From Euglena gracilis (Eukaryota > Euglenida > Euglenophyceae > Euglenales): a stretch of 64,000 nt of DNA. The notes under the pieces were generated by a model. The model saw only the letters and a program-made list of their open reading frames with translations. It did not search any database and was not told the DNA's origin. The position numbers and the translations under genes are program-made. The stretch is taken from NCBI GenBank assembly GCA_039621445.1, contig CP154957.1, positions 36,482,696 to 36,546,695 on the forward strand, read 5' to 3'. Positions within the stretch are counted from its first letter, which is position 1, and every line of letters begins with the position of its first letter. Shown here piece after piece: positions 32,825-46,566 of the stretch.

Positions 32825-35027
32825 GGCCCCGAGCGGATTTCCGGAGGTGGTCGCTGTGGAGGTCGGGCCGACCTGGTCGGCCCGACCAGGAGGTCGGCCC
32901 GACCAATGGTCGGCCCGACCTTATCGACCTGTGGAGGTCGGGCCGACCTGGTCGGCCCGACCTCCATTTTTTTGCACTTCCCCCCCCCCCTTTCTGGAAA
33001 TTTAAGCCCCCCCCTGAAATTTTTTTTGTCCAAATCACCCCAAAACCAGTCAAAACCCACTTAAATGGCTCCAGAACCCCCCAATCGGGGGTGAATATGC
33101 AAAAACTTGGGGGGGAAATGCCCATTTTGGGCCACTTTTGGCAAAAGAACACCTCTCCCCATCGGATTTTCAATATAATGGCAAAATTTTGCACAAAAAG
33201 GATTTAGCCCTTCAAGTACGTTGCCAACATAGAGGGGATTTTGTTATTTGGGGGGGGGGTGCGGGGGGGCGGAGCCCCCCCCGCCTATGAAAAAAGTGAG
33301 CCACAAAAACAACTCATCCCCCGAGTATGTTGCCAACTCAGAAGGGATTTTGTTATTTGACGTTCGGATGGGGGTGGAGGGAGGAGTTTCCTGCCTCTCG
33401 TGATGCAGAATGCTTGCATTTCTAAAGGATTTTCATGTAATCCCTGTTTCATCATTGTTTTTTTACCCCTCCGGGCCCATCAAGGGTCCACCGACCCCCC
33501 ACCGTCCAAGGATTTCCATCTGGGGGTGTTTATGTTGGTGTAAGACACTTATTTGGACCCATCCGGACCATTTCCGGGTGATTTGGGCCCGCCACAGACG
33601 ATGTTTATGACCACCGACCAGCCACCGACCTGTTTGCATGGGATTTTCTTCAGGGGGACTTAAATGTCGGCGGTACTGACCCGTTAGTACATTAGAGTGG
33701 GTAGTCAGACTACCAAATACCCTACCTACCCCGTCTCGCCAACTAGCTACCGACCATTAGTCGGCCAAGGGCCACCGCAACAGCCGAAGGCTGCTGCAAT
33801 TCTGACCAACCAGTCGGCCAACTACCCAACACCCCCCCACCCCTCTCCCACCCCCCCACCCCTCTCGCCAACTAGCTACCGACCATTAGTCGACCGACTA
33901 CCCCCCCCCCCAGTCCACCGCCATCCGCCCCGAAGGCCGCCTGGCCGAAGGCCGAAGGCCGCGCAGCGGCCGAAGGCCGCTGCAATTCAGAACTTGAAAA
34001 GTTGATGACGTTATTTAAAGGAGTAGGGTTAGGGTCAAGTTTCCATCCCTAACTGTCCCACCCCATCCCCTCAACGTCGTTAAATTGGTGTCTGCGGGGG
34101 ACCCAGCGAACCCAAAGAGGCGCCCAATTAGGGTTAAAAACATTGGGGGACCCGAGCGAGGCGCCGAAGGCGCCGAGCGAGGGTCCCCCAATGTGTATTA
34201 ACCCTAGTTGGGCGCCTCTTTGGGGTAGCTGGTCCCCTGCAGGCACCACTTTTTCACGCATCAGTCACCGACCCTTCAGCTGGTCGATTGACCCTTCAAC
34301 TATTTGGTGGCAGGCTGGAAGGGGGGGCTGGCTAGTCGGCCGACTAGTCGGCTGACTGGCCAATTGGTTGGCCGACCGACGACGCCAATTGGTCAGTTGG
34401 CCTAGTCGGCAGCTAGTCGGTGAGGCACGGGGGGGGGGGGGGGGGCCATTTGGCCGACTAGTCGGCGAACTACCGCGAACCACCCACTCTGTGCTTCTGA
34501 GTCAACTGCCGACTTTTAAACCCCCCCCTGAAAGAAAACTTAGGATGGGGAGGAGGGGGGAGTTTTCTGCCTCTCGTGAGAGTCATGGCCAGTTTCCCCC
34601 CTAGGACCCCCCCAGGACCCACTGGGGGGCGGTACCCACTTTAGAATAACCTGAACTTGTGCTGCAAAATTTCTGCCAAAAAATGCGGGACCCACCAAGG
34701 ACCCCCCACAGCACCCGCCCAGGACCCCCCCAGCACCCACCGAAGGACCCCCCCACGACCGCCCCCACGACCCCCCCCGGACATGGTCCTGGGGGGGGGA
34801 GAGAGAACTGGCCATAAGTGCATTTCCGGGTGATTTGGGGCCGCCACAGACCATTTTTATGCCCACCGACCACCCACCGACCAGGGGGGGGGGGGCTTAA
34901 AAATGCAAAAAAGGGGGGGGGGTAGTGCAAAAAAATGGTGGTCGGCCCGACCTGGTCGGCCCGACCATGGTCGGGCCGACCTCCACAGCGACCACCTCCG
35001 GAAATCCGCACAGAGCCAGTCGACCTA
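32825..35027 (+). mobile_element. 2.2-kb inverted-end element, copy E
   Basis: Same structure as copy A. The AGGACCCCCC stretch has CACGACCGCCCCCACGACC changes (34751-34772). Followed directly by the long satellite array. Confidence 0.8.
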
Positions 35028-38000
35028 ACCCTATCCCTTTCATTAACAAAATAAACCCCTTTTATCCGCCAACCCCTTTTGGGGTGCAAGTCGACCTAAC
35101 CCTATCCCTTTCATTAACAAAATAAACCCCTTTTATCTGCCAACCCCTTTTCGGGTGCAAGTCGACCTAACCCTATCCCTTTCATTAACAAAATAAACCC
35201 CTTTTATCTGCCAACCCCTTCTCGGGTGCAAGTCGACCTAACCCTATCCCTTTCATTAACAAAATAAACCCCTTTTATCTGCCAACCCCTTTTCGGGTGC
35301 AAGTCGACCTAACCCTATCCCTTTCATTAACAAAATAAACCCCTTTTATCTGCCAACCCCTTCTCGGGTGCAAGTCGACCTAACCCTATCCCTTTCATTA
35401 ACAAAATAAACCCCTTTTATCTGCCAACCCCTTCTCGGGTGCAAGTCGACCTAACCCTATCCCTTTCATTAACAAAATAAACCCCTTTTATCTGCCAACC
35501 CCTTCTCGGGTGCAAGTCGACCTAACCCTATCCCTTTCATTAACAAAATAAACCCCTTTTATCTGCCAACCCCTTCTCGGGTGCAAGTCGACCTAACCCT
35601 ATCCCTTTCATTAACAAAATAAACCCCTTTTATCTGCCAACCCCTTCTCGGGTGCAAGTCGACCTAACCCTATCCCTTTCATTAACAAAATAAACCCCTT
35701 TTATCTGCCAACCCCTTCTCGGGTGCAAGTCGACCTAACCCTATCCCTTTCATTAACAAAATAAACCCCTTTTATCTGCCAACCCCTTCTCGGGTGCAAG
35801 TCGACCTAACCCTATCCCTTTCATTAACAAAATAAACCCCTTTTATCTGCCAACCCCTTCTCGGGTGCAAGTCGACCTAACCCTATCCCTTTCATTAACA
35901 AAATAAACCCCTTTTATCTGCCAACCCCTTCTCGGGTGCAAGTCGACCTAACCCTATCCCTTTCATTAACAAAATAAACCCCTTTTATCTGCCAACCCCT
36001 TCTCGGGTGCAAGTCGACCTAACCCTATCCCTTTCATTAACAAAATAAACCCCTTTTATCTGCCAACCCCTTCTCGGGTGCAAGTCGACCTAACCCTATC
36101 CCTTTCATTAACAAAATAAACCCCTTTTATCCGCCAACCCCTTCTCGGGTGCAAGTCGACCTAACCCTATCCCTTTCATTAACAAAATAAACCCCTTTTA
36201 TCTGCCAACCCCTTTTCGGGTGCAAGTCGACCTAACCCTATCCCTTTCATTAACAAAATAAACCCCTTTTATCCGCCAACCCCTTCTCGGGTGCAAGTCG
36301 ACCTAACCCTATCCCTTTCATTAACAAAATAAACCCCTTTTATCTGCCAACCCCTTCTCGGGTGCAAGTCGACCTAACCCTATCCCTTTCATTAACAAAA
36401 TAAACCCCTTTTATCTGCCAACCCCTTCTCGGGTGCAAGTCGACCTAACCCTATCCCTTTCATTAACAAAATAAACCCCTTTTATCTGCCAACCCCTTCT
36501 CGGGTGCAAGTCGACCTAACCCTATCCCTTTCATTAACAAAATAAACCCCTTTTATCTGCCAACCCCTTCTCGGGTGCAAGTCGACCTAACCCTATCCCT
36601 TTCATTAACAAAATAAACCCCTTTTATCTGCCAACCCCTTCTCGGGTGCAAGTCGACCTAACCCTATCCCTTTCATTAACAAAATAAACCCCTTTTATCT
36701 GCCAACCCCTTCTCGGGTGCAAGTCGACCTAACCCTATCCCTTTCATTAACAAAATAAACCCCTTTTATCTGCCAACCCCTTCTCGGGTGCAAGTCGACC
36801 TAACCCTATCCCTTTCATTAACAAAATAAACCCCTTTTATCTGCCAACCCCTTCTCGGGTGCAAGTCGACCTAACCCTATCCCTTTCATTAACAAAATAA
36901 ACCCCTTTTATCTGCCAACCCCTTCTCGGGTGCAAGTCGACCTAACCCTATCCCTTTCATTAACAAAATAAACCCCTTTTATCTGCCAACCCCTTCTCGG
37001 GTGCAAGTCGACCTAACCCTATCCCTTTCATTAACAAAATAAACCCCTTTTATCTGCCAACCCCTTCTCGGGTGCAAGTCGACCTAACCCTATCCCTTTC
37101 ATTAACAAAATAAACCCCTTTTATCTGCCAACCCCTTCTCGGGTGCAAGTCGACCTAACCCTATCCCTTTCATTAACAAAATAAACCCCTTTTATCTGCC
37201 AACCCCTTCTCGGGTGCAAGTCGACCAACCCTATCCCTTTCATTAACAAAATAAACCCCTTTTATCTGCCAACCCCTTCTCGGGTGCAAGTCGACCTAAC
37301 CCTATCCCTTTCATTAACAAAATAAACCCCTTTTATCTGCCAACCCCTTCTCGGGTGCAAGTCGACCTAACCCTATCCCTTTCATTAACAAAATAAACCC
37401 CTTTTATCTGCCAACCCCTTCTCGGGTGCAAGTCGACCTAACCCTATCCCTTTCATTAACAAAATAAACCCCTTTTATCTGCCAACCCCTTCTCGGGTGC
37501 AAGTCGACCTAACCCTATCCCTTTCATTAACAAAATAAACCCCTTTTATCTGCCAACCCTTCTCGGGTGCAAGTCGACCTAACCCTATCCCTTTCATTAA
37601 CAAAATAAACCCCTTTTATCTGCCAACCCCTTCTCGGGTGCAAGTCGACCTAACCCTATCCCTTTCATTAACAAAATAAACCCCTTTAATGTGCCAACCC
37701 CTTCTCGGGTGCAAGTCGACCTAACCCTATCCCTTTCATTAACAAAATAAACCCCTTTTATCTGCCAACCCCTTCTCGGGTGCAAGTCGACCTAACCCTA
37801 TCCCTTTCATTAACAAAATAAACCCCTTTTATCTGCCAACCCCTTCTCGGGTGCAAGTCGACCTAACCCTATCCCTTTCATTAACAAAATAAACCCCTTT
37901 TATCTGCCAACCCCTTCTCGGGTGCAAGTCGACCTAACCCTATCCCTTTCATTAACAAAATAAACCCCTTTTATCCGCCAACCCCTTCTCGGGTGCAAGT

Positions 38001-41000
38001 CGACCTAACCCTATCCCTTTCATTAACAAAATAAACCCCTTTTATCTGCCAACCCCTTCTCGGGTGCAAGTCGACCTAACCCTATCCCTTTCATTAACAA
38101 AATAAACCCCTTTTATCTGCCAACCCCTTCTCGGGTGCAAGTCGACCTAACCCTATCCCTTTCATTAACAAAATAAACCCCTTTTATCTGCCAACCCCTT
38201 CTCGGGTGCAAGTCGACCTAACCCTATCCCTTTCATTAACAAAATAAACCCCTTTTATCTGCCAACCCCTTCTCGGGTGCAAGTCGACCTAACCCTATCC
38301 CTTTCATTAACAAAATAAACCCCTTTTATCTGCCAACCCCTTTTCGGGTGCAAGTCGACCTAACCCTATCCCTTTCATTAACAAAATAAACCCCTTTTAT
38401 CTGCCAACCCCTTCTCGGGTGCAAGTCGACCTAACCCTATCCCTTTCATTAACAAAATAAACCCCTTTTATCTGCCAACCCCTTCTCGGGTGCAAGTCGA
38501 CCTAACCCTATCCCTTTCATTAACAAAATAAACCCCTTTTATCTGCCAAAACCCTTCTCGGGTGCAAGTCGACCTAACCCTATCCCTTTCATTAACAAAA
38601 ATAAACCCCTTTTATCCGCCAACCCCTTCTCAGGTGCAAGTCCACCTAACCCTATCCCTTTCATTAACAAAATAAACCCCTTTTATCTGCCAACCCCTTC
38701 TCGGGTGCAAGTCGACCTAACCCTATCCCTTTCATTAACAAAATAAACCCCTTTTATCTGCCAACCCCTTCTCGGGTGCAAGTCGACCTAACCCTATCCC
38801 TTTCATTAACAAAATAAACCCCTTTTATCTGCCAACCCCTTCTCGGGTGCAAGTCGACCTAACCCTATCCCTTTCATTAACAAAATAAACCCCTTTTAAT
38901 CCCTTTCATTAAAAAAATAAACCCCTTTTATCTGCCAACCGCTTCTCGGGTGCAAGTCGACCTAACTCTATCCCTTTCATTAACAAAATAAACCCCTTTT
39001 ATCTGCCAACCCCTTCTCGGGTGCAAGTCGACCTAACCCTATCCCTTTCATTAACAAAATAAACCCCTTTTATCTGCCAACCCCTTCTCGGGTGCAAGTC
39101 GACCTAACCCTATCCCTTTCATTAACAAAATAAACCCCTTTTATCTGCCAACCCCTTTTCGGGTGCAAGTCGACCTAACCCTATCCCTTTCATTAACAAA
39201 ATAAACCCCTTTTATCTGCCAACCCCTTCTCGGGTGCAAGTCGACCTAACCCTATCCCTTTCATTAACAAAATAAACCCCTTTTATCCGCCAACCCCTTC
39301 TCGGGTGCAAGTCGACCTAACCCTATCCCTTTCATTAACAAAATAAACCCCTTTTATCTGCCAACCCCTTCTCGGGTGCAAGTCGACCTAACCCTATCCC
39401 TTTCATTAACAAAATAAACCCCTTTTAGACGCCAACCCCTTCTCGGGTGCAAGTCGACCTAACCCTATCCCTTTCATTAACAAAATAAACCCCTTTTATC
39501 TGCCAACCCCTTCTCGGGTGCAAGTCGACCTAACCCTATCCCTTTCATTAACAAAATAAACCCCTTTTATGCGCCAACCCCTTCTCGGGAGCAAGTCGAC
39601 CTAACCCTATCCCTTTCATTAACAAAATAAACCCCTTTTATCTGCCAACCCCTTCTCGGGTGCAAGTCGACCTAACCCTATCCCTTTCATTAACAAAATA
39701 AACCCCTTTTATCTGCCAACCCCTTCTCGGGTGCAAGTCGACCTAACCCTATCCCTTTCATTAACAAAATAAACCCCTTTTATCCGCCAACCCCTTCTCG
39801 GGTGCAAGTCGACCTAACCCTATCCCTTTCATTAACAAAATAAACCCCTTTTATCTGCCAACCCCTTCTCGGGTGCAAGTCGACCTAACCCTATCCCTTT
39901 CATTAACAAAATAAACCCCTTTTAATCCCCCAACCCCTCCTCGGGTGCAAGTCGACCTAACCCTATCCCTTTCATTAACAAAATAAACCCCTTTTATCTG
40001 CCAACCCCTTCTCGGTGCAAGTCGACCCTAACCCTACCCTATCCCTTTCATTAACAAAATAAACCCCTTTTATCCGCCAACCCCTTCTCGGGTGCAAGTC
40101 GACCTAACCCTATCCCTTTCATTAACAAAATAAACCCCTTTTATCTGCCAACCCCTTCTCGGGTGCAAGTCGACCTAACCCTATCCCTTTCATTAACAAA
40201 ATAAACCCCTTTTATCCGCCAACCCCTTCTCGGGTGCAAGTCGACCTAACCCTATCCCTTTCATTAACAAAATAAACCCCTTTTATCTGCCAACCCCTTC
40301 TCGGGTGCAAGTCGACCTAACCCTATCCCTTTCATTAACAAAATAAACCCCTTTTATCTGCCAACCCCTTCTCGGGTGCAAGTCGACCTAACCCTATCCC
40401 TTTCATTAACAAAATAAACCCCTTTTATCTGCCAACCCCTTCTCGGGTGCAAGTCGACCTAACCCTATCCCTTTCATTAACAAAATAAACCCCTTTTATC
40501 TGCCAACCCCTTCTCGGGTGCAAGTCGACCTAACCCTATCCCTTTCATTAACAAAATAAACCCCTTTTATCTGCCAACCCCTTCTCGGGTGCAAGTCGAC
40601 CTAACCCTATCCCTTTCATTAACAAAATAAACCCCTTTTATCTGCCAACCCCTTCTCGGGTGCAAGTCGACCTAGCCCTATCCCTTTCATTAACAAAATA
40701 AACCCCTTTTATCTGCCAACCCCTTCTCGGGTGCAAGTCGACCTAACCCTATCCCTTTCATTAACAAAATAAACCCCTTTTATCTGCCAACCCCTTCTCG
40801 GGTGCAAGTCGACCTAACCCTATCCCTTTCATTAACAAAATAAACCCCTTTTATCTGCCAACCCCTTCTCGGGTGCAAGTCGACCTAACCCTATCCCTTT
40901 CATTAACAAAATAAACCCCTTTTATCTGCCAACCCCTTCTCGGGTGCAAGTCGACCTAACCCTATCCCTTTCATTAACAAAATAAACCCCTTTTATCTGC

Positions 41001-44000
41001 CAACCCCTTCTCGGGTGCAAGTCGACCTAACCCTATCCCTTTCATTAACAAAATAAACCCCTTTTATCTGCCAACCCCTTCTCGGGTGCAAGTCGACCTA
41101 ACCCTATCCCTTTCATTAACAAAATAAACCCCTTTTATCTGCCAACCCCTTCTCGGGTGCAAGTCGACCTAACCCTATCCCTTTCATTAACAAAATAAAC
41201 CGACCTAACCCTATCCCTTTCATTAACAAAATAAACCCCTTTTATCTGCCAACCCCTTCTCGGGTGCAAGTCGACCTAACCCTATCCCTTTCATTAACAA
41301 AATAAACCCCTTTTATCTGCCAACCCCTTCTCGGGTGCAAGTCGACCTAACCCTATCCCTTTCATTAACAAAATAAACCCCTTTTATCTGCCAACCCCTT
41401 CTCGGGTGCAAGTCGACCTAACCCTATCCCTTTCATTAACAAAATAAACCCCTTTTTATCCGCCAACCCCTTCTCGGGTGCAAGTCGACCTAACCCTATC
41501 CCTTTCATTAACAAAATAAACCCATTTTATCCGCCAACCCTTCTCGGGTGCAAGTCGACCTAACCCTATCCCTTTCATTAACAAAATAAACCATTTTTAT
41601 CTGCCAACCCCTTCTCGGGTGCAAGTCGACCTAACCCTATCCCTTCCATTAACAAAATAAACCCCTTTTATCTGCCAACCCCTTCTCGGGTGCAAGTCGA
41701 CCTAACCCTATCCCTTTCATTAACAAAATAAACCCCTTTTATCTGCCAACCCCTTCTCGGGTGCAAGTCGACCTAACCCTATCCCTTTCATTAACAAAAT
41801 AAACCCCTTTTATCTGCCAACCCCTTCTCGGGTGCAATCGACCCTAACCCTTATCCCTTAAACAAACAAAAAAAACAAAAAAAACAAACAAAAAAAAAAA
41901 AAACAAAACGTTCCACCTAACCCTATCCCTTTCATTAACAAAATAAACCCCTTTTATCTGCCAACCCCTTCTCGGGTGCAAGTCGACCTAACCCTATCCC
42001 TTTCATTAACAAAATAAACCCCTTTTATCTGCCAACCCCTTCTCGGGTGCAAGTCGACCTAACCCTATCCCTTTCATTAACAAAATAAACCCCTTTTATC
42101 TGCCAACCCCTTCTCGGGTGCAAGTCGACCTAACCCTATCCCTTTCATTAACAAAATAAACCCCTTTTATCTGCCAACCCCTTCTCGGGTGCAAGTCGAC
42201 CTAACCCTATCCCTTTCATTAACAAAATAAACCCCTTTTATCTGCCAACCCCTTTCGGGTGCAAGTCGACCTAACCCTATCCCTTTCATTAACAAAATAA
42301 ACCCCTTTTATCCGCCAACCCCTTCTCGGGTGCAAGTCGACCTAACCCTATCCCTTTCATTAACAAAATAAACCCCTTTTATCTGCCAACCCCTTCTCGG
42401 GTGCAAGTCGACCTAACCCTATCCCTTTCATTAACAAAATAAACCCCTTTTATCTGCCAACCCCTTCTCGGGTGCAAGTCGACCTAACCCTATCCCTTTC
42501 ATTAACAAAATAAACCCCTTTTATCTGCCAACCCCTTCTCGGTGCAAGTCGACCTAACCCTATCCCTTTCATTAACAAAATAAACCCCTTTTATCTGCCA
42601 ACCCCTTCTCGGGTGCAAGTCGACCTAACCCTATCCCTTTCATTAACAAAATAAACCCCTTTTATCTGCCAACCCCTTCTCGGGTGCAAGTCGACCTAAC
42701 CCTATCCCTTTCATTAACAAAATAAACCCCTTTTATCCGCCAACCCCTTCTCGGGTGCAAGTCGACCTAACCCTATCCCTTTCATTAACAAAATAAACCC
42801 CTTTTATCTGCCAACCCCTTCTCGGGTGCAAGTCGACCTAACCCTATCCCTTTCATTAACAAAATAAACCCCTTTTATCCGCCAACCCCTTCTCGGGTGC
42901 AAGTCGACCTAACCCTATCCCTTTCATTAACAAAATAAACCCCTTTTATCTGCCAACCCCTTCTCGGGTGCAAGTCGACCTAACCCTATCCCTTTCATTA
43001 ACAAAATAAACCCCTTTTATCTGCCAACCCCTTCTCGGGTGCAAGTCGACCTAACCCTATCCCTTTCATTAACAAAATAAACCCCTTTTATCTGCCAACC
43101 CCTTCTCGGGTGCAAGTCGACCTAACCCTATCCCTTTCATTAACAAAATAAACCCCTTTTATCTGCCAACCCCTTCTCGGGTGCAAGTCGACCTAACCCT
43201 ATCCCTTTCATTAACAAAATAAACCCCTTTTATCCGCCAACCCCTTCTCGGGTGCAAGTCGACCTAACCCTATCCCTTTCATTAACAAAATAAACCCCTT
43301 TTATCTGCCAACCCCTTCTCGGGTGCAAGTCGACCTAACCCTATCCCTTTCATTAACAAAATAAACCCCTTTTATCCGCCAACCCCTTCTCGGGTGCAAG
43401 TCGACCTAACCCTATCCCTTTCATTAACAAAATAAACCCCTTTTATCTGCCAACCCCTTCGCGGGTGCAAGTCGACCTAACCCTATCCCTTTCATTAACA
43501 AAATAAACCCTTTTATCCGGAAACCCCTTCTCGGGTGCAAGTCGACCTAACCCTATCCCTTTCATTAACAAAATAAACCCCTTTTATCTGCCAACCCCTT
43601 TTCAGGTGCAAGTCGACCTAACCCTATCCCTTTCATTAACAAAATAAACCCCTTTTATCTGCCAACCCCTTCTCGGGTGCAAGTCGACCTAACCCTATCC
43701 CTTTCATTAACAAAATAAACCCCTTTTATCTGCCAACCCCTTCTCGGGTGCAAGTCGACCTAACCCTATCCCTTTCATTAACAAAATAAACCCCTTTTAT
43801 CTGCCAACCCCTTCTCAGGTGCAAGTCGACCTAACCCTATCCCTTTCATTAACAAAATAAACCCCTTTTATCTGCCAACCCCTTCTCGGGTGCAAGTCGA
43901 CCTAACCCTATCCCTTTCATTAACAAAATAAACCCCTTTTATCTGCCAACCCGGGTGCAAGTCGACCTAACCCTATCCCTTTCATTAACAAAATAAACCC

Positions 44001-46543
44001 CTTTTATCCGCCAACCCCTTCTCGGGTGCAAGTCGACCTAACCCTATCCCTTTCATTAACAAAATAAACCCCTTTTATCTGCCAACCCCTTCTCGGGTGC
44101 AAGTCGACCTAACCCTATCCCTTTCATTAACAAAATAAACCCCTTTTATCTGCCAACCCCTTCTCGGGTGCAAGTCGACCTAACCCTATCCCTTTCATTA
44201 ACAAAATAAACCCCTTTTATCTGCCAACCCCTTCTCGGGTGCAAGTCGACCTAACCCTATCCCTTTCATTAACAAAATAAACCCCTTTTATCTGCCAACC
44301 CCTTCTCGGGTGCAAGTCGACCTAACCCTATCCCTTTCATTAACAAAATAAACCCCTTTTATCTGCCAACCCCTTCTCGGGTGCAAGTCGACCTAACCCT
44401 ATCCCTTTCATTAACAAAATAAACCCCTTTTATCCGCCAACCCCTTCTCGGGTGCAAGTCGACCTAACCCTATCCCTTTCATTAACAAAATAAACCCCTT
44501 TTATCTGCCAACCCCTTCTCGGGTGCAAGTCGACCTAACCCTATCCCTTTCATTAACAAAATAAACCCCTTTTATCTGCCAACCCCTTCTCGGGTGCAAG
44601 TCGACCTAACCCTATCCCTTTCATTAACAAAATAAACCCCTTTTATCCGCCAACCCCTTCTGGGGTGCAAGTCGACCTAACCCTATCCCTTTCATTAACA
44701 AAATAAACCCCTTTTATCTGCCAACCCCTTCTCGGGTGCAAGTCGACCTAACCCTATCCCTTTCATTAACAAAATAAACCCCTTTTATCTGCCAACCCCT
44801 TCTCGGGTGCAAGTCGACCTAACCCTATCCCTTTCATTAACAAAATAAACCCCTTTTATCTGCCAACCCCTTCTCGGGTGCAAGTCGACCTAACCCTATC
44901 CCTTTCATTAACAAAATAAACCCCTTTTATCTGCCAACCCCTTCTCGGGTGCAAGTCGACCTAACCCTATCCCTTTCATTAACAAAATAAACCCCTTTTA
45001 TCTGCCAACCCCTTCTCGGGTGCAAGTCGACCTAACCCTATCCCTTTCATTAACAAAATAAACCCCTTTTATCTGCCAACCCCTTCTCGGGTGCAAGTCG
45101 ACCTAACCCTATCCCTTTCATTAACAAAATAAACCCCTTTTATCTGCCAACCCCTTCTCGGGTGCAAGTCGACCTAACCCTATCCCTTTCATTAACAAAA
45201 TAAACCCCTTTTATCTGCCAACCCCTTCTCGGGTGCAAGTCGACCTAACCCTATCCCTTTCATTAACAAAATAAACCCCTTTTATCTGCCAACCCCTTCT
45301 CGGGTGCAAGTCGACCTAACCCTATCCCTTTCATTAACAAAATAAACCCCTTTTATCTGCCAACCCCTTCTCGGGTGCAAGTCGACCTAACCCTATCCCT
45401 TTCATTAACAAAATAAACCCCTTTTATCTGCCAACCCCTTCTCGGGTGCAAGTCGACCTAACCCTATCCCTTTCATTAACAAAATAAACCCCTTTTATCT
45501 GCCAACCCCTTCTCGGGTGCAAGTCGACCTAACCCTATCCCTTTCATTAACAAAATAAACCCCTTTTATCTGCCAACCCCTTCTCGGGTGCAAGTCGACC
45601 TAACCCTATCCCTTTCATTAACAAAATAAACCCCTTTTATCTGCCAACCCCTTCTCGGGTGCAAGTCGACCTAACCCTATCCCTTTCATTAACAAAATAA
45701 ACCCCTTTTATCTGCCAACCCCTTCTCGGGTGCAAGTCGACCTAACCCTATCCCTTTCATTAACAAAATAAACCCCTTTTATCTGCCAACCCCTTCTCGG
45801 GTGCAAGTCGACCTAACCCTATCCCTTTCATTAACAAAATAAACCCCTTTTATCTGCCAACCCCTTCTCGGGTGCAAGTCGACCTAACCCTATCCCTTTC
45901 ATTAACAAAATAAACCCCTTTTATCTGCCAACCCCTTCTCGGGTGCAAGTCGACCTAACCCTATCCCTTTCATTAACAAAATAAACCCCTTTTATCTGCC
46001 AACCCCTTCTCGGGTGCAAGTCGACCTAACCCTATCCCTTTCATTAACAAAATAAACCCCTTTTATCCGCCAACCCCTTCTCGGGTGCAAGTCGACCTAA
46101 CCCTATCCCTTTCATTAACAAAATAAACCCCTTTTATCTGCCAACCCCTTCTCGGGTGCAAGTCGACCTAACCCTATCCCTTTCATTAACAAAATAAACC
46201 CCTTTTATCTCCCAACCCCCTCTCGGGTGCAAGTCGACCTAACCCTATCCCTTTCATTAACAAAATAAACCCCTTTTATCTGCCAACCCCTTCTCGGGTG
46301 CAAGTCGACCTAACCCTATCCCTTTCATTAACAAAATAAACCCCTTTTATCTGCCAACCCCTTCTCGGGTGCAAGTCGACCTAACCCTATCCCTTTCATT
46401 AACAAAATAACCCCTTTTTACTGCCAACCCCTTCTCGGGTGCAAGTCGACCTAACCCTATCCCTTTCATTAACAAAATAAACCCCTTTTATCTGCCACCC
46501 CCTTCTCGCGTGCCCGTCGACCTAACCCTATCCCTTTCATTAA
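35028..46543 (+). repeat. 71-bp satellite, array 2 (about 162 copies)
   Basis: Same monomer as array 1, more homogeneous (mostly TTCTCGGG). Damaged places include a truncated monomer at about 38895-38920, a deletion at 41200, an A-rich interruption at 41838-41912 and a short monomer at 43950. The last monomers (46400-46543) are diverged, and the array stops at TTTCATTAA, 23 bp before a splice acceptor. Confidence 0.97.
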
Positions 46544-46566
46544 GCCCGTTGCCCCCCCATCCGCAG

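Noticed and set aside
23197-35125. Recurrent 60-190-codon frames in the 2.2-kb elements (for example the 66-codon frame at 26105)
   Set aside because: They repeat because the DNA is duplicated. They are not conserved as protein beyond DNA identity and overlap each other on both strands; none resembles a transposase.
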